The notes beneath the pieces are model-generated. The model did not search any database and was not told the DNA's origin. It was given only the letters and a program-made list of their open reading frames with translations. The translations under genes and the position numbers were made by a program. From Microbacterium sp. Gd 4-13 (GTDB lineage: Bacteria > Actinomycetota > Actinomycetes > Actinomycetales > Microbacteriaceae), in contig NZ_QEIJ01000006.1 of NCBI RefSeq assembly GCF_003095395.1, forward strand, positions 62,001 through 126,000: a stretch of 64,000 nt of DNA, given 5' to 3'. Below are positions 38,959 to 46,384 of this stretch, piece by piece; position 1 is the first letter of the stretch, and every line of letters begins with the position of its first letter.

Positions 38959-39137
38959 GCGGTGAGTCTACGGCGGTGGTGTATTCTCTTGCGCGCCATC
39001 CTGTCTCTGCTCCGGCCGATGTATGCTCCCGACTCATCGCCCCGGTCAGACTCCCCCTGAGGCCTGCATCCCGCAGCGTGATGGTCGCCGAATCGACCCT
39101 TCGCGCACCCGCGCATCACATCCTCAGGAGTGGGCCC

Positions 39138-39869
39138 ATGAGCCTCCGTGTTTCTTCGCGCCGGAAAGTCCGCTCCGCGGCCGTCGTCGCCTCCCTCGCC
39201 CTTGCCGGGCTATCGCTCACCGGGTGCGCGCAGCTGGTCGACACGTTCAACAACGTGCAAGGCATCGCCGAGCCCGCGAGCGCCCCGAGCGCGGTCGTCA
39301 CCCCGCAGCCGCAGCCGTCGGAGTCGATGGACTTCGCCTCCCAGTTCACCTACGACGGCTCGGTCTCGCTCAAGACCGAGGTCGCCGACGGGCTCGAGGT
39401 GACGCTCGACATGTGGGCGGTCGACTCACGGCGCACCCAGGAATGGACGACCGATCGGGAGAAGACGTTCGGATTCGCCGTCAACGCGTACGACCAGCGC
39501 GTGGACGAGAAGGCCGTTCTCACCCAGAAGCGCCGCGTCTACATCTCGGCGATCTCGATCACGTCGCAGACCGCCCAGACGTCGGGTCAGGTGCAGAGCC
39601 CGTTCCAGTTCAGCGCCGACCCGCGCACGCTCGTCCCGGCCGACACGAACCGGTCCGACCGCGGTCTGCTGCTGAACAGCTTCCAGGGCGGCCTGCACGT
39701 TCCCGAGACGACGATGCGCCAGATGCCGAACGACACCTACGGCGTCACTCTGGAGTTCGCAATGAACATCTGGGTCGAAGGCGGCGCCAACGACGAGAAC
39801 TCCTTCTCGCAGCAGACGGTCTACCAGTACGTGCCCATCGCGATCTACCCCGCCGGCTCGGCGGGATGA
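39138..39869 (+). CDS. Lipoprotein, paralogue of the one at 35539
   Basis: ATG 39138 behind CAGGAG; 243 residues with lipobox LSLTGC after a 30-residue signal. The mature part is beta-rich and aligns by eye with the lipoprotein at 35539 (EVTLDMWAVDSRRTQEW against EVNYWSTLSMDRW). Divergent from the histidine kinase and 122 bases upstream of the glycosyltransferase. Confidence 0.75.
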   Translation: MSLRVSSRRKVRSAAVVASLALAGLSLTGCAQLVDTFNNVQGIAEPASAPSAVVTPQPQPSESMDFASQFTYDGSVSLKTEVADGLEVTLDMWAVDSRRTQEWTTDREKTFGFAVNAYDQRVDEKAVLTQKRRVYISAISITSQTAQTSGQVQSPFQFSADPRTLVPADTNRSDRGLLLNSFQGGLHVPETTMRQMPNDTYGVTLEFAMNIWVEGGANDENSFSQQTVYQYVPIAIYPAGSAG

Positions 39870-39991
39870 ACCGAGGGGATCTTGAGGGAATCTTGTGGGA
39901 AAGCGTGACGTACGCGCGCTGATTCCCTGAGGGGGGTCCGCCAGAGTGGGTCTCGGCCGGAAGGTCGAAGAATCCGATTGGAAGACACCCC

Positions 39992-41467
39992 ATGAGCGAC
40001 ACGCGCACCTCCCTCGCCACGCAGGCGTTCGCGCCCCCCTCGTTCACCCACGAGCCCATCCAGGCGAACTCGGCGGCCGGGTTCGCCGACGACTTCTCCG
40101 CGGTGCTCGAGGACAACGGCGGACACCGCTCCACCATCGGGTGCGTCATCCCCGCCTACAACGAGGAGGAGTCGATCGCCGAGGTGATCGAGGCGCTCCT
40201 GAAGCAGACCCGCGTGCCCGACGTCATCCACGTCGTCGTCAACAACACCTCCGACGCGACCGTCAAGATCGCCTCCGAGTACAGCGGGCCGCACGAGATC
40301 ACGACCGACCTCGGGGAGCAGTTCACCGAGGTCTTCGTGCACGACATCGGAAAGAACCCCGACAAGAAGGTCGGCGCGCTCAACTACGGTTACTCGCTGG
40401 TGGAGGGGTACGACTACCTGCTCGGCGTCGACGGCGACACCATCGCCGACACGCAGGCCGTCGAGTACCTCGAGAGCGAAGCCGTCGCCGATTCGCGCAT
40501 CGGTGGGATCTCGGCGATCTACTCGATCGACGACCGCCCGATCAAGGGCGCTATCGCGAAGTTCCTCATCGCCGGCCAGCGCACGCAGTTCGCGGCCTTC
40601 AACCTCCAGAACCTGCTGCGCGGACGCAACATGGCCGTTCTGGGCGGGCAGTTCTCGATCTTCTCCACGCACGCGCTGCGCGAAGCCATGCGGCAGAACC
40701 ACCAGAACTCTCCCTGGGTGCGCGACTCCGAGGTCGAGGACTCGCTGCTCTCGCTGCAGATCAAGAGCGCCGGCTACCTCACGAAAATCAGCCCCTACGC
40801 TCGCGCGAACGTCGGCGGAATGACCACGCTCTCCGGTTACGACGCGCAGCAGGTCAAGTGGACCTACGGTGCGATCGAGCTCATGTGGCCCGGCCAGCGG
40901 GGCGACACCAAGGGCCAGCCCCTCCACCCGAACCTGCGTCTGCGTTGGCTCGAGAACTTCGGCATGCTCACCAACCTGTTCGTGCGCGTCGCCTTCGTGA
41001 CGCTGCTGGCGGGCTCGCTGTCGATCAACGCCTTCGTCTTCTCGCCGTGGTGGCTCATCCCGTCGGGGATGGCGATCCTGCTGAACGTGCGCATCGCGCG
41101 GACGATGAAGGACAGCAACAGCCGCGACCTGCTCTTCGCGGCGACCTTCCTCCCCGCCGAGATGTTCATGTGGGTGCGGCTCAGTCACTTCGTCCGCTCC
41201 TGGAGCCGCTTCTTCTCGCGGAAGAAGGTCGACAACTGGGCGATGCAGGCCAAGGCCGAGAAGGGTGGCGGCCTCGGACACTGGACGCCGCTCATCGTGC
41301 TCGTCGCCATCGCTATCGCGATGACGATCGTCTGGTTGCTGATCGGCCCGATGGCCCAGTCCACGATCCTGTGGATCGGTTGGCCGATCGTCGGCGTCGT
41401 GACCGTGCTCCAGACCCTCGGAATGTTCTTCAAGCTCGTCCGTCGCTACCACGGATACAAGGTCTGA
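39992..41467 (+). CDS. Processive family 2 glycosyltransferase (cellulose/chitin/hyaluronan synthase type)
   Basis: 491 residues. GT-A domain with VIPAYNEEESIAEV, the DXD region GVDGDT, the catalytic block SEVEDSLLSLQ and QQVKW in the place of the QxxRW motif of processive synthases. At least four membrane helices follow residue ~330. It is expected to polymerise a beta-linked sugar in the cytoplasm and pass it through the membrane. The GH6 glucanase nearby suggests a beta-1,4-glucan, but chitin-like or mixed polymers are possible. A strong terminator follows. Confidence 0.85.
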   Translation: MSDTRTSLATQAFAPPSFTHEPIQANSAAGFADDFSAVLEDNGGHRSTIGCVIPAYNEEESIAEVIEALLKQTRVPDVIHVVVNNTSDATVKIASEYSGPHEITTDLGEQFTEVFVHDIGKNPDKKVGALNYGYSLVEGYDYLLGVDGDTIADTQAVEYLESEAVADSRIGGISAIYSIDDRPIKGAIAKFLIAGQRTQFAAFNLQNLLRGRNMAVLGGQFSIFSTHALREAMRQNHQNSPWVRDSEVEDSLLSLQIKSAGYLTKISPYARANVGGMTTLSGYDAQQVKWTYGAIELMWPGQRGDTKGQPLHPNLRLRWLENFGMLTNLFVRVAFVTLLAGSLSINAFVFSPWWLIPSGMAILLNVRIARTMKDSNSRDLLFAATFLPAEMFMWVRLSHFVRSWSRFFSRKKVDNWAMQAKAEKGGGLGHWTPLIVLVAIAIAMTIVWLLIGPMAQSTILWIGWPIVGVVTVLQTLGMFFKLVRRYHGYKV

Positions 41468-41492
41468 TCACGAATCCGACGTGTCAGAAACA

Positions 41493-41528
41493 CGGATGCC
41501 TCGGCCCTGGGGAGGGTCGAGGCATCCG
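41493..41528. terminator. Bidirectional terminator, GT2 and response regulator genes
   Basis: 15-bp stem with one G-T pair (CGGATGCCTCGGCCC with GGGTCGAGGCATCCG), loop TGGGGA, between convergent genes. Confidence 0.8.
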
Positions 41529-41548
41529 TTCTGCGTGGTGCGCGCGGA

Positions 41549-42565
41549 TCACGCCGAGGTGAGCTCGGACGTGAGGCGGTAGCCGACTCCCCGCACCGTC
41601 TCGATGTAGCGCGGTGCGGCCGGGTTGTCGCCGAGCTTGCGGCGGAGGTTCGTCATGTGCGCTTCGATCGCCCGCTTGTCGGCGTCGCCGACGAAGTAGC
41701 TCGTCACGTAGGACTCGCCCCTCAGGACCAGGGTGAGGTCGGCCTTGCTGCGCACGCGCCGCTTGGATTCGAGCAGCGTCGCCAGCAGATCGAACTCGGT
41801 GCGGGTCAGATCCATCTCTTGCCCGGCGACCAAGACGATGCGGGTCTCGGGATCGAGCTGCAGGTCTCGGTGCAGCACCCAGTGCGCGCCGGTCGGCGCG
41901 ACGGAGCCGCTCGGACGGACGGCCACGTCGGAACCCGCGGGCGGGTAGGAGGCGGGGCCGTGCGAGGACGGGACGATGACGGGGGAGCCGGGCATCGCGC
42001 CGGTCGGCGGAAGGCGGTGCTCCTCGTATGCCGCGACAGAGGGCTGCCCCGTGGGTGCCTGGTGATAGGCGGCGTCGGGGACATTGCGCACGATCGGGAT
42101 CGACTGCGTGTGACCGGTCGCACGCGCGCCGGGGAACGAGGGCCCGACGGAGTCCTGTCGCGGTGTCGTCGCCTGGGTGTCGCCGCCTCGGGGGCGGCGC
42201 AGGAGGGCTTCGATGCGCGCTCGGAGTTCACGCGGCCGGAACGGCTTGACGACGTACTCGTCGGCACCTGCGCCGAGTCCGAGCACGACGTCGGCCTCGT
42301 CCTCCAGGCCGGTCAGCATGATGATGTAGGTGTCGCTCTGCGCGCGGATGCGGCGGGCGGCCTCGAATCCGTCGATGCCGGGCATGTTCACGTCGAGGGT
42401 GGTGATCAACGGCTGGTAGGCGATGACCGCCCGAACCCCGTCGATGCCGTTGCCGACCGAGACGGTCGAGAAGCCGGCCGACTCGAGGACCTCTACGAGA
42501 AGGTGCCGGATGTCGGGATCGTCCTCGACGATGACGGCGGTCTTGACGTCCGCTGAATCGCTCAT
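41549..42565 (-). CDS. OmpR-family response regulator with long linker
   Basis: The ATG at 42565 is preceded by GGAGAG and gives 338 residues, about 100 more than usual. Receiver domain (1-120) with phospho-acceptor Asp58 (TLDVNMPG), Thr85 and Lys107 (VVKPF). A Pro/Ser/Ala-rich linker of about 100 residues (~127-227) leads to a winged-helix DNA-binding domain (~228-335, ending RYIETVRGVGYRL). Likely partner of the histidine kinase at 37297-38958. Two TACATA motifs 10 bp apart lie upstream. Confidence 0.9.
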   Translation of the reverse strand: MSDSADVKTAVIVEDDPDIRHLLVEVLESAGFSTVSVGNGIDGVRAVIAYQPLITTLDVNMPGIDGFEAARRIRAQSDTYIIMLTGLEDEADVVLGLGAGADEYVVKPFRPRELRARIEALLRRPRGGDTQATTPRQDSVGPSFPGARATGHTQSIPIVRNVPDAAYHQAPTGQPSVAAYEEHRLPPTGAMPGSPVIVPSSHGPASYPPAGSDVAVRPSGSVAPTGAHWVLHRDLQLDPETRIVLVAGQEMDLTRTEFDLLATLLESKRRVRSKADLTLVLRGESYVTSYFVGDADKRAIEAHMTNLRRKLGDNPAAPRYIETVRGVGYRLTSELTSA

Positions 42566-42653
42566 GTCCCTGCTCTCCGGGCTTATCAGGTGAGCGGATG
42601 CTGCGAACCGGAAGTCGCGCAGACCGGTGGCACCGCTCGGTCCAGCGTTATCA

Positions 42654-42672
42654 TTACATACTTGTACATACG
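42654..42672. promoter_or_regulatory. Tandem TACATA motifs upstream of the response regulator gene
   Basis: TACATA at 42655-42660 and at 42665-42670, one helical turn apart, in an AT-rich patch between the response regulator and the GH6 gene. OmpR-type regulators bind direct repeats of this spacing, so it may be an autoregulatory site or part of the promoter. Confidence 0.4.
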
Positions 42673-42695
42673 GCGTGAGCGGGGCAGTGACAGCC

Positions 42696-43727
42696 TCACC
42701 GTACGTCGCGGGTGAGCTCGGCGGAGCCCTCCGGCCACCACACACCGGCGTCGGGGCCGCCGTTGCAGGTGCCGTCGCTCTCGCCGGGCGGCTTGATCCA
42801 GAGGTTCGTGTCGACCACGTCGTCGCCGTACGTGCCTCCGGGGTCTCCGACCAGGCGTCCTCCGGGATTGCACCACTCGCTGCCGGCCGGACCGGCGCCG
42901 TTTCGCGACGTGTCGACGATCGCGTGCACGTTGCCTCCCAGGAGGGCAGCCACCTCGTGCGCGTAGTCGAACTCGGCGGACGTGGACTGGTAGTTCGACA
43001 CGTTCGTGGCGAAGCCTCGCACGCGGTCGGCGACGCCGACCTGGCGGATCAGATCGGCCATCTGCTGCGCCGACAGCCAGTCGGAGTGCCCGCCGTCGAG
43101 GTAGATCCAGGTGTCGATCCCGGCCAACCGGTCGGCGGCGCCGGAGAGCTGCACGACTCTCTCGTCGACGTTGCCGCAGTCGGGGGCGAGGGCGAGGCTG
43201 TCGGGCTCGAGGATCACGATCTTCTGCACGTCCTGGGCGTTGCGCAGCGCTTGACCGATGAGGTCGGTCCATTCGACGTACGCCTCGGGGTCGAGCCCGC
43301 CGGCGGAATGGTTGCCGCAATCGCGCCCGGGCAGGCCGTAGACGACGACCGCGAGCGCAGCATCCTGATCGCGTGCCTCGTCGGCAAGATGCGCGATCCG
43401 GTCCCACACCTCGTCGATCGGGTCGAGCTCGGGCGTCAACCAGTAGGCGGTCGGCTGCGCGGCGAGATACGTGGCCGCGGCGGTCTCATCGTCGGACAGC
43501 CCGGTCGGGGAGGCGGCCGACCGGGCGGCCTTGGACTCGCTCGGGGCCACGATCGTCGTTCCGACCGCGGGCGGACGCGCGCCCAACGCGTGGAAGAAGG
43601 TCTGCGCGTTGATCCCGACGAACGCGATCACAGCGACGAGCCCGATGGCCAGTAGCGCGGCGGCGGCGATCAGCAGGGTCTTTTTTGTCCGTCGACGCGT
43701 CGTCGGACGAGACGTCGGGGTACCCAT
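42696..43727 (-). CDS. Membrane-anchored glycoside hydrolase family 6 (cellulase type)
   Basis: 343 residues. One N-terminal membrane anchor (~17-40), a short linker, then a GH6 domain with VVYGLPGRDCGNHSAGG, LEPDSLALAPDCGN (acid residue block), VHAIVDTSRNGAG and WIKPPGESDGTC. GH6 enzymes invert and cut beta-1,4-glucan. Being anchored and close to a processive GT2, it resembles the CslA-CslZ pairing of Streptomyces, in which a GH6 enzyme trims a cellulose-like polymer, rather than a secreted digestive cellulase. Confidence 0.87.
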   Translation of the reverse strand: MGTPTSRPTTRRRTKKTLLIAAAALLAIGLVAVIAFVGINAQTFFHALGARPPAVGTTIVAPSESKAARSAASPTGLSDDETAAATYLAAQPTAYWLTPELDPIDEVWDRIAHLADEARDQDAALAVVVYGLPGRDCGNHSAGGLDPEAYVEWTDLIGQALRNAQDVQKIVILEPDSLALAPDCGNVDERVVQLSGAADRLAGIDTWIYLDGGHSDWLSAQQMADLIRQVGVADRVRGFATNVSNYQSTSAEFDYAHEVAALLGGNVHAIVDTSRNGAGPAGSEWCNPGGRLVGDPGGTYGDDVVDTNLWIKPPGESDGTCNGGPDAGVWWPEGSAELTRDVR

Positions 43728-44042
43728 CAGAAGGGACTCTACTCGCGGTGGGCCGACCGGTGCGATCCGGACGGGAGGGAAAAAGAGTGCCCCCGTCGGG
43801 TGGACGAAGTCACACGCCGGCGAGGGCTGACGACCGGTGCCGGGCCGTCCCGCCCATCATACGGGCGGCGTCCCCCGTTCGGGGGACAAAAGTGGATTCT
43901 CGTGCATCGATTCTCGGTGAACTCGCGGGAAGGGCGGACAGCGTCACGAGGCCGTGGGAGGGTGAAAAATGGCGCCGCGCCGGAGATCGTTCACCGCCGC
44001 CGCCCTGACTAGTTAAGTCGGTGCGCGCGGTAGTCTGTGATC
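43728..44042. other. Intergenic region with an 8-bp palindrome
   Basis: About 315 bases without a credible gene. It holds GTCCCCCG-TT-CGGGGGAC at 43870-43887, a perfect inverted repeat that could be an operator or a hairpin, plus the -10 element TAGTCT at 44031-44036 for the next gene. Confidence 0.5.
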
Positions 44043-44366
44043 GTGGGCAAACTGATTTACAACGCGCAGGGTCATTCCTTCGACATCGAGGACCGTGCGT
44101 TGTCTCACCTGCGGATCGTGTTCATGAACAAGCTGCGCCGGAACGAGTCGTTCATGTTCCAGTTCGCCGCCGGCGACGGAAGCGGTTCGCGGTCGATCTG
44201 GATCCATCCGTCCATCCCGTTGGTCTTCCACTTCTACGGAAGCCGCCCGCCGTCGCTCAACCGTCGCTGGGTCGATCAGCTCATGCTCGAGGCCGGGAGC
44301 CCGAACGGGCTGGCCGTGACGCCCGAGCCCGACGCCGACGCTCCGCCGGAGCCTGTCGTCGGCTGA
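44043..44366 (+). CDS. Small conserved actinobacterial protein (DUF7882-like)
   Basis: Start chosen at GTG 44043 because TAGTCT ends exactly six bases upstream (leaderless); GTG 44037 is the alternative. 107 residues, MGKLIYNAQGHSFDIEDRAL, with the WIHPSIPLVFHFYGSRPPSLNRRW block. I recall this as a small Microbacteriaceae family often mislabelled DNA ligase; no ligase motif is present. Function unknown. Confidence 0.6.
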   Translation: MGKLIYNAQGHSFDIEDRALSHLRIVFMNKLRRNESFMFQFAAGDGSGSRSIWIHPSIPLVFHFYGSRPPSLNRRWVDQLMLEAGSPNGLAVTPEPDADAPPEPVVG

Positions 44367-44381
44367 CGGCCGCGGCTGTCA
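44364..44381. terminator. Hairpin spanning both stop codons of a convergent pair
   Basis: TGACGGCC-GC-GGCTGTCA, 8-bp imperfect palindrome made of the stop codon of the plus gene and that of the minus-strand MarR gene. Confidence 0.4.
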
Positions 44382-44852
44382 GGCGCACTCGGCGTCGACG
44401 ACCTCGCGCACGCGTTCGAGGAAGTCGGCGATCTGGGCCGCCGCTTCGGGGGAGAGATCGCCGGCGAACTGGCGGATCTTGGCCGTCACCGGGTCGACGT
44501 CGTCCGCGTCCGTCGAACGGTCGAAAGGAACGACCAGCTTGCTGCGCCGGTCGCGAGGGTGCGCTTCGAACGCGATCATGCCTCCGGCGTGCAATCGATC
44601 GAGCATGCCGGTGACCGAGGCGCCCGAGACACCGAGGTGAGCCGCGATCTCACTCGGCGTGACTCCCTCGCCGCCATCGGCTCGCTCGAGGATGTATCGC
44701 ATCGCCGCGCGGGCGTTCTCGCTGGGACCGCAGTGGGTCTGTCGTCTGCGAGAGAGACGGGCCTCGGAGAGTCGCAGCAGCTCCACCGACCGGGCGGCGT
44801 CGTGGATCGCCTCGTTCGTCTCGAAATTGGTGTCGGTGTCGGTGATGGTCAC
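44379..44852 (-). CDS. MarR family transcriptional regulator
   Basis: 157 residues, GTG start behind AAGGAG. Central winged helix-turn-helix (GVTPSEIAAHLGVSGASVTGMLDRLHAGG, then HPRDRRSKLV wing) with flanking helices for dimerisation. Regulators of this family bind palindromes near their own genes and respond to small phenolics or oxidants. A candidate operator lies 70 bases upstream. Confidence 0.87.
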   Translation of the reverse strand: MTITDTDTNFETNEAIHDAARSVELLRLSEARLSRRRQTHCGPSENARAAMRYILERADGGEGVTPSEIAAHLGVSGASVTGMLDRLHAGGMIAFEAHPRDRRSKLVVPFDRSTDADDVDPVTAKIRQFAGDLSPEAAAQIADFLERVREVVDAECA

Positions 44853-44922
44853 CGGTCACTCCTTCCCTGGGGGCTCAGGGTGCATGGTCCGTGCCGGAGC
44901 ACATTCTACTTAGGCTCGGTGA

Positions 44923-44937
44923 TTACTAGCCGAGTAA
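44923..44937. promoter_or_regulatory. Candidate MarR operator
   Basis: TTACT-AGCCG-AGTAA, a perfect palindrome with a 5-base centre, in the divergent region between the marR-type gene and the PPOX gene. Confidence 0.5.
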
Positions 44938-44965
44938 AGAACTTCCACTCTGGCACGCTGGGACG

Positions 44966-45343
44966 ATGATCACCGCCGCCGCGCGCGCCTTCCTCTCCGA
45001 ATACCACCTCGCCACCCTCTCGACCCTCGGGCGGCATGACCGGATCCACGCGGTGCCCGTGGGCTTCACGTGGGAGGACGACGTCGTGCGCGTGATCGGA
45101 TCGCGAGGTTCGCAGAAGTTCCTCAACGCCGAGCGCCGCGGGCGCGCGTCGATCTGTTCGGTGGACGGTCGGCGGTGGATCAGCTTCGAGGGCGCCGCGA
45201 GGGTGCTCGACGATGAGGGGGCCGTCGCCCACGCCGTCGACCTGTATGCGCGGCGCTACCGCCAGCCGCGTGTGAATCCCGAGCGGGTCGTGCTCGAGAT
45301 CCGTCCCGACCGCGTGCTGGGCTCGCCCGACTTCCGGGCCTGA
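44966..45343 (+). CDS. PPOX-class FMN/F420-dependent oxidoreductase
   Basis: 125 residues, a single split-barrel domain: LATLSTLGRHDRIHAVPVGFTW at the N-terminus, RWISFEGAARVLDD in the middle. This is typical of small F420- or FMN-binding reductases of actinobacteria. CACGCT six bases upstream suggests a leaderless start. It is divergent from the MarR gene and may be its target. Confidence 0.8.
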   Translation: MITAAARAFLSEYHLATLSTLGRHDRIHAVPVGFTWEDDVVRVIGSRGSQKFLNAERRGRASICSVDGRRWISFEGAARVLDDEGAVAHAVDLYARRYRQPRVNPERVVLEIRPDRVLGSPDFRA

Positions 45344-45396
45344 TACGCCGAACGGCGGCAGGATCGCTCCCACCGCCGTCCGTCCTCCAGCGAGCG

Positions 45397-45852
45397 TCAG
45401 TTCTCGACGTCGCCTCGCCACGCACCGGTCTCGGACCCGCGCGACTCGATGAACTTCTTGAAGTTCGCGAGGTCGCGCTTGACGGCGATGTCGTCGACGC
45501 CGACCAGGGCTCCGGCCTTCTCGAGCAGGCCGGTGGGCTCCCAGTCGATCTGCACGGTGACCCGCGAGGTGGTGTCGCTGAGCTTGTGGAAGGTCACGAC
45601 GCCGGCGTGGTTCTCCTCGCCCGCGATGCTGTTCCACGCGACGCGCTCGTCGGGGTGCTGCTCGGTGATCTCGGCGTCGAACTCGCGCTCCTGGCCGCCG
45701 ACCTTCACCTTCCAGTGCTGCGTCTTGTCGTCGGTCTGCACGATCGACTCGACGAAGCTGAGGAACTCGGGGAACTCCTCGAACTGCGTCCACTGGTTGT
45801 AGGCGACACGAACGGGGACGTCCACGTCGATGGTCTCGATGATCCGGGCCAT
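45397..45852 (-). CDS. SRPBCC (polyketide cyclase/START-like) family protein
   Basis: ATG at 45852 behind AGGAAGG; 151 residues. START-like fold with IETIDVDVPVRVAYNQWTQFEEFPEF, the usual opening of the cyclase/dehydrase group, and a long C-terminal helix. Such proteins hold hydrophobic ligands; the ligand is unknown. Confidence 0.8.
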   Translation of the reverse strand: MARIIETIDVDVPVRVAYNQWTQFEEFPEFLSFVESIVQTDDKTQHWKVKVGGQEREFDAEITEQHPDERVAWNSIAGEENHAGVVTFHKLSDTTSRVTVQIDWEPTGLLEKAGALVGVDDIAVKRDLANFKKFIESRGSETGAWRGDVEN

Positions 45853-45926
45853 GTTCTGCCTTCCTGTTGCGGGGTGTGCTCCCATCGTGGCGCGGGCCCG
45901 CCGTCGCGCGCCCCGGCCTTGACAAC

Positions 45927-45939
45927 TACCCTCGAATGC
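45927..45939 (+). promoter_or_regulatory. -10 element for a leaderless DoxX-like gene
   Basis: TACCCT at 45927-45932, seven bases before the ATG. The TTGACA at 45919-45924 is too close to be its -35. Confidence 0.45.
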
Positions 45940-46326
45940 ATGAGAACAGTCGCCCGCTGGGCGCTCGCCGCCGCCATGGTCTTCGCCGGACTGAGTCACC
46001 TCCTGTGGGCGAGGAAGGATTTCCAGGCGCAGGTGCCCGACGCCCTCGTCGACGGCATGCCGCTGGACAAGGACACGGTCGTCGTGGCCTCGGGAGTGGT
46101 CGAGGTCGCCTTCGGTGTGGCCTTGGTCGCCCTCCCCGGTGAACGCCGGCGGATCGGTGCGCTTCTCGCGGCGTTCTTCGTCGCGGTGTTCCCGGGGAAT
46201 CTCGACCAGTGGCGCAAGGGGCGCTCGGCCTTCGGCCTCGACACCGACCGTCGGCGGTACGTGCGGCTGTTCTTCCAGCCGGTGCTGGTGGCGTGGGCGT
46301 GGTGGTCGACGCGTCGCGCCGCATAG
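45940..46326 (+). CDS. DoxX-like small membrane protein
   Basis: 128 residues with four hydrophobic helices; RWALAAAMVFAGLSHLLWARKDFQAQVP and NLDQWRKGRSAFGL fit the DoxX/DUF4267-like group. Role unknown; some relatives are linked to thiosulfate or redox metabolism. Confidence 0.7.
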   Translation: MRTVARWALAAAMVFAGLSHLLWARKDFQAQVPDALVDGMPLDKDTVVVASGVVEVAFGVALVALPGERRRIGALLAAFFVAVFPGNLDQWRKGRSAFGLDTDRRRYVRLFFQPVLVAWAWWSTRRAA

Positions 46327-46384
46327 CACCCCGCGCACGCGCAACCCGGGCCCCGCGAGACGATCGGGTTGCCACGATGGAGGG

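Noticed and set aside
39845..41452. 535-codon minus-strand open frame opposite the glycosyltransferase
   Set aside because: Composition (Asp/Glu/Arg/His/Val-rich) is that of an antisense shadow; the plus-strand GT2 has all family motifs.
45919..45924. TTGACA as the -35 of the DoxX-like gene
   Set aside because: It is only two bases from the TACCCT box and 17 bases further would put a -10 inside the coding region.
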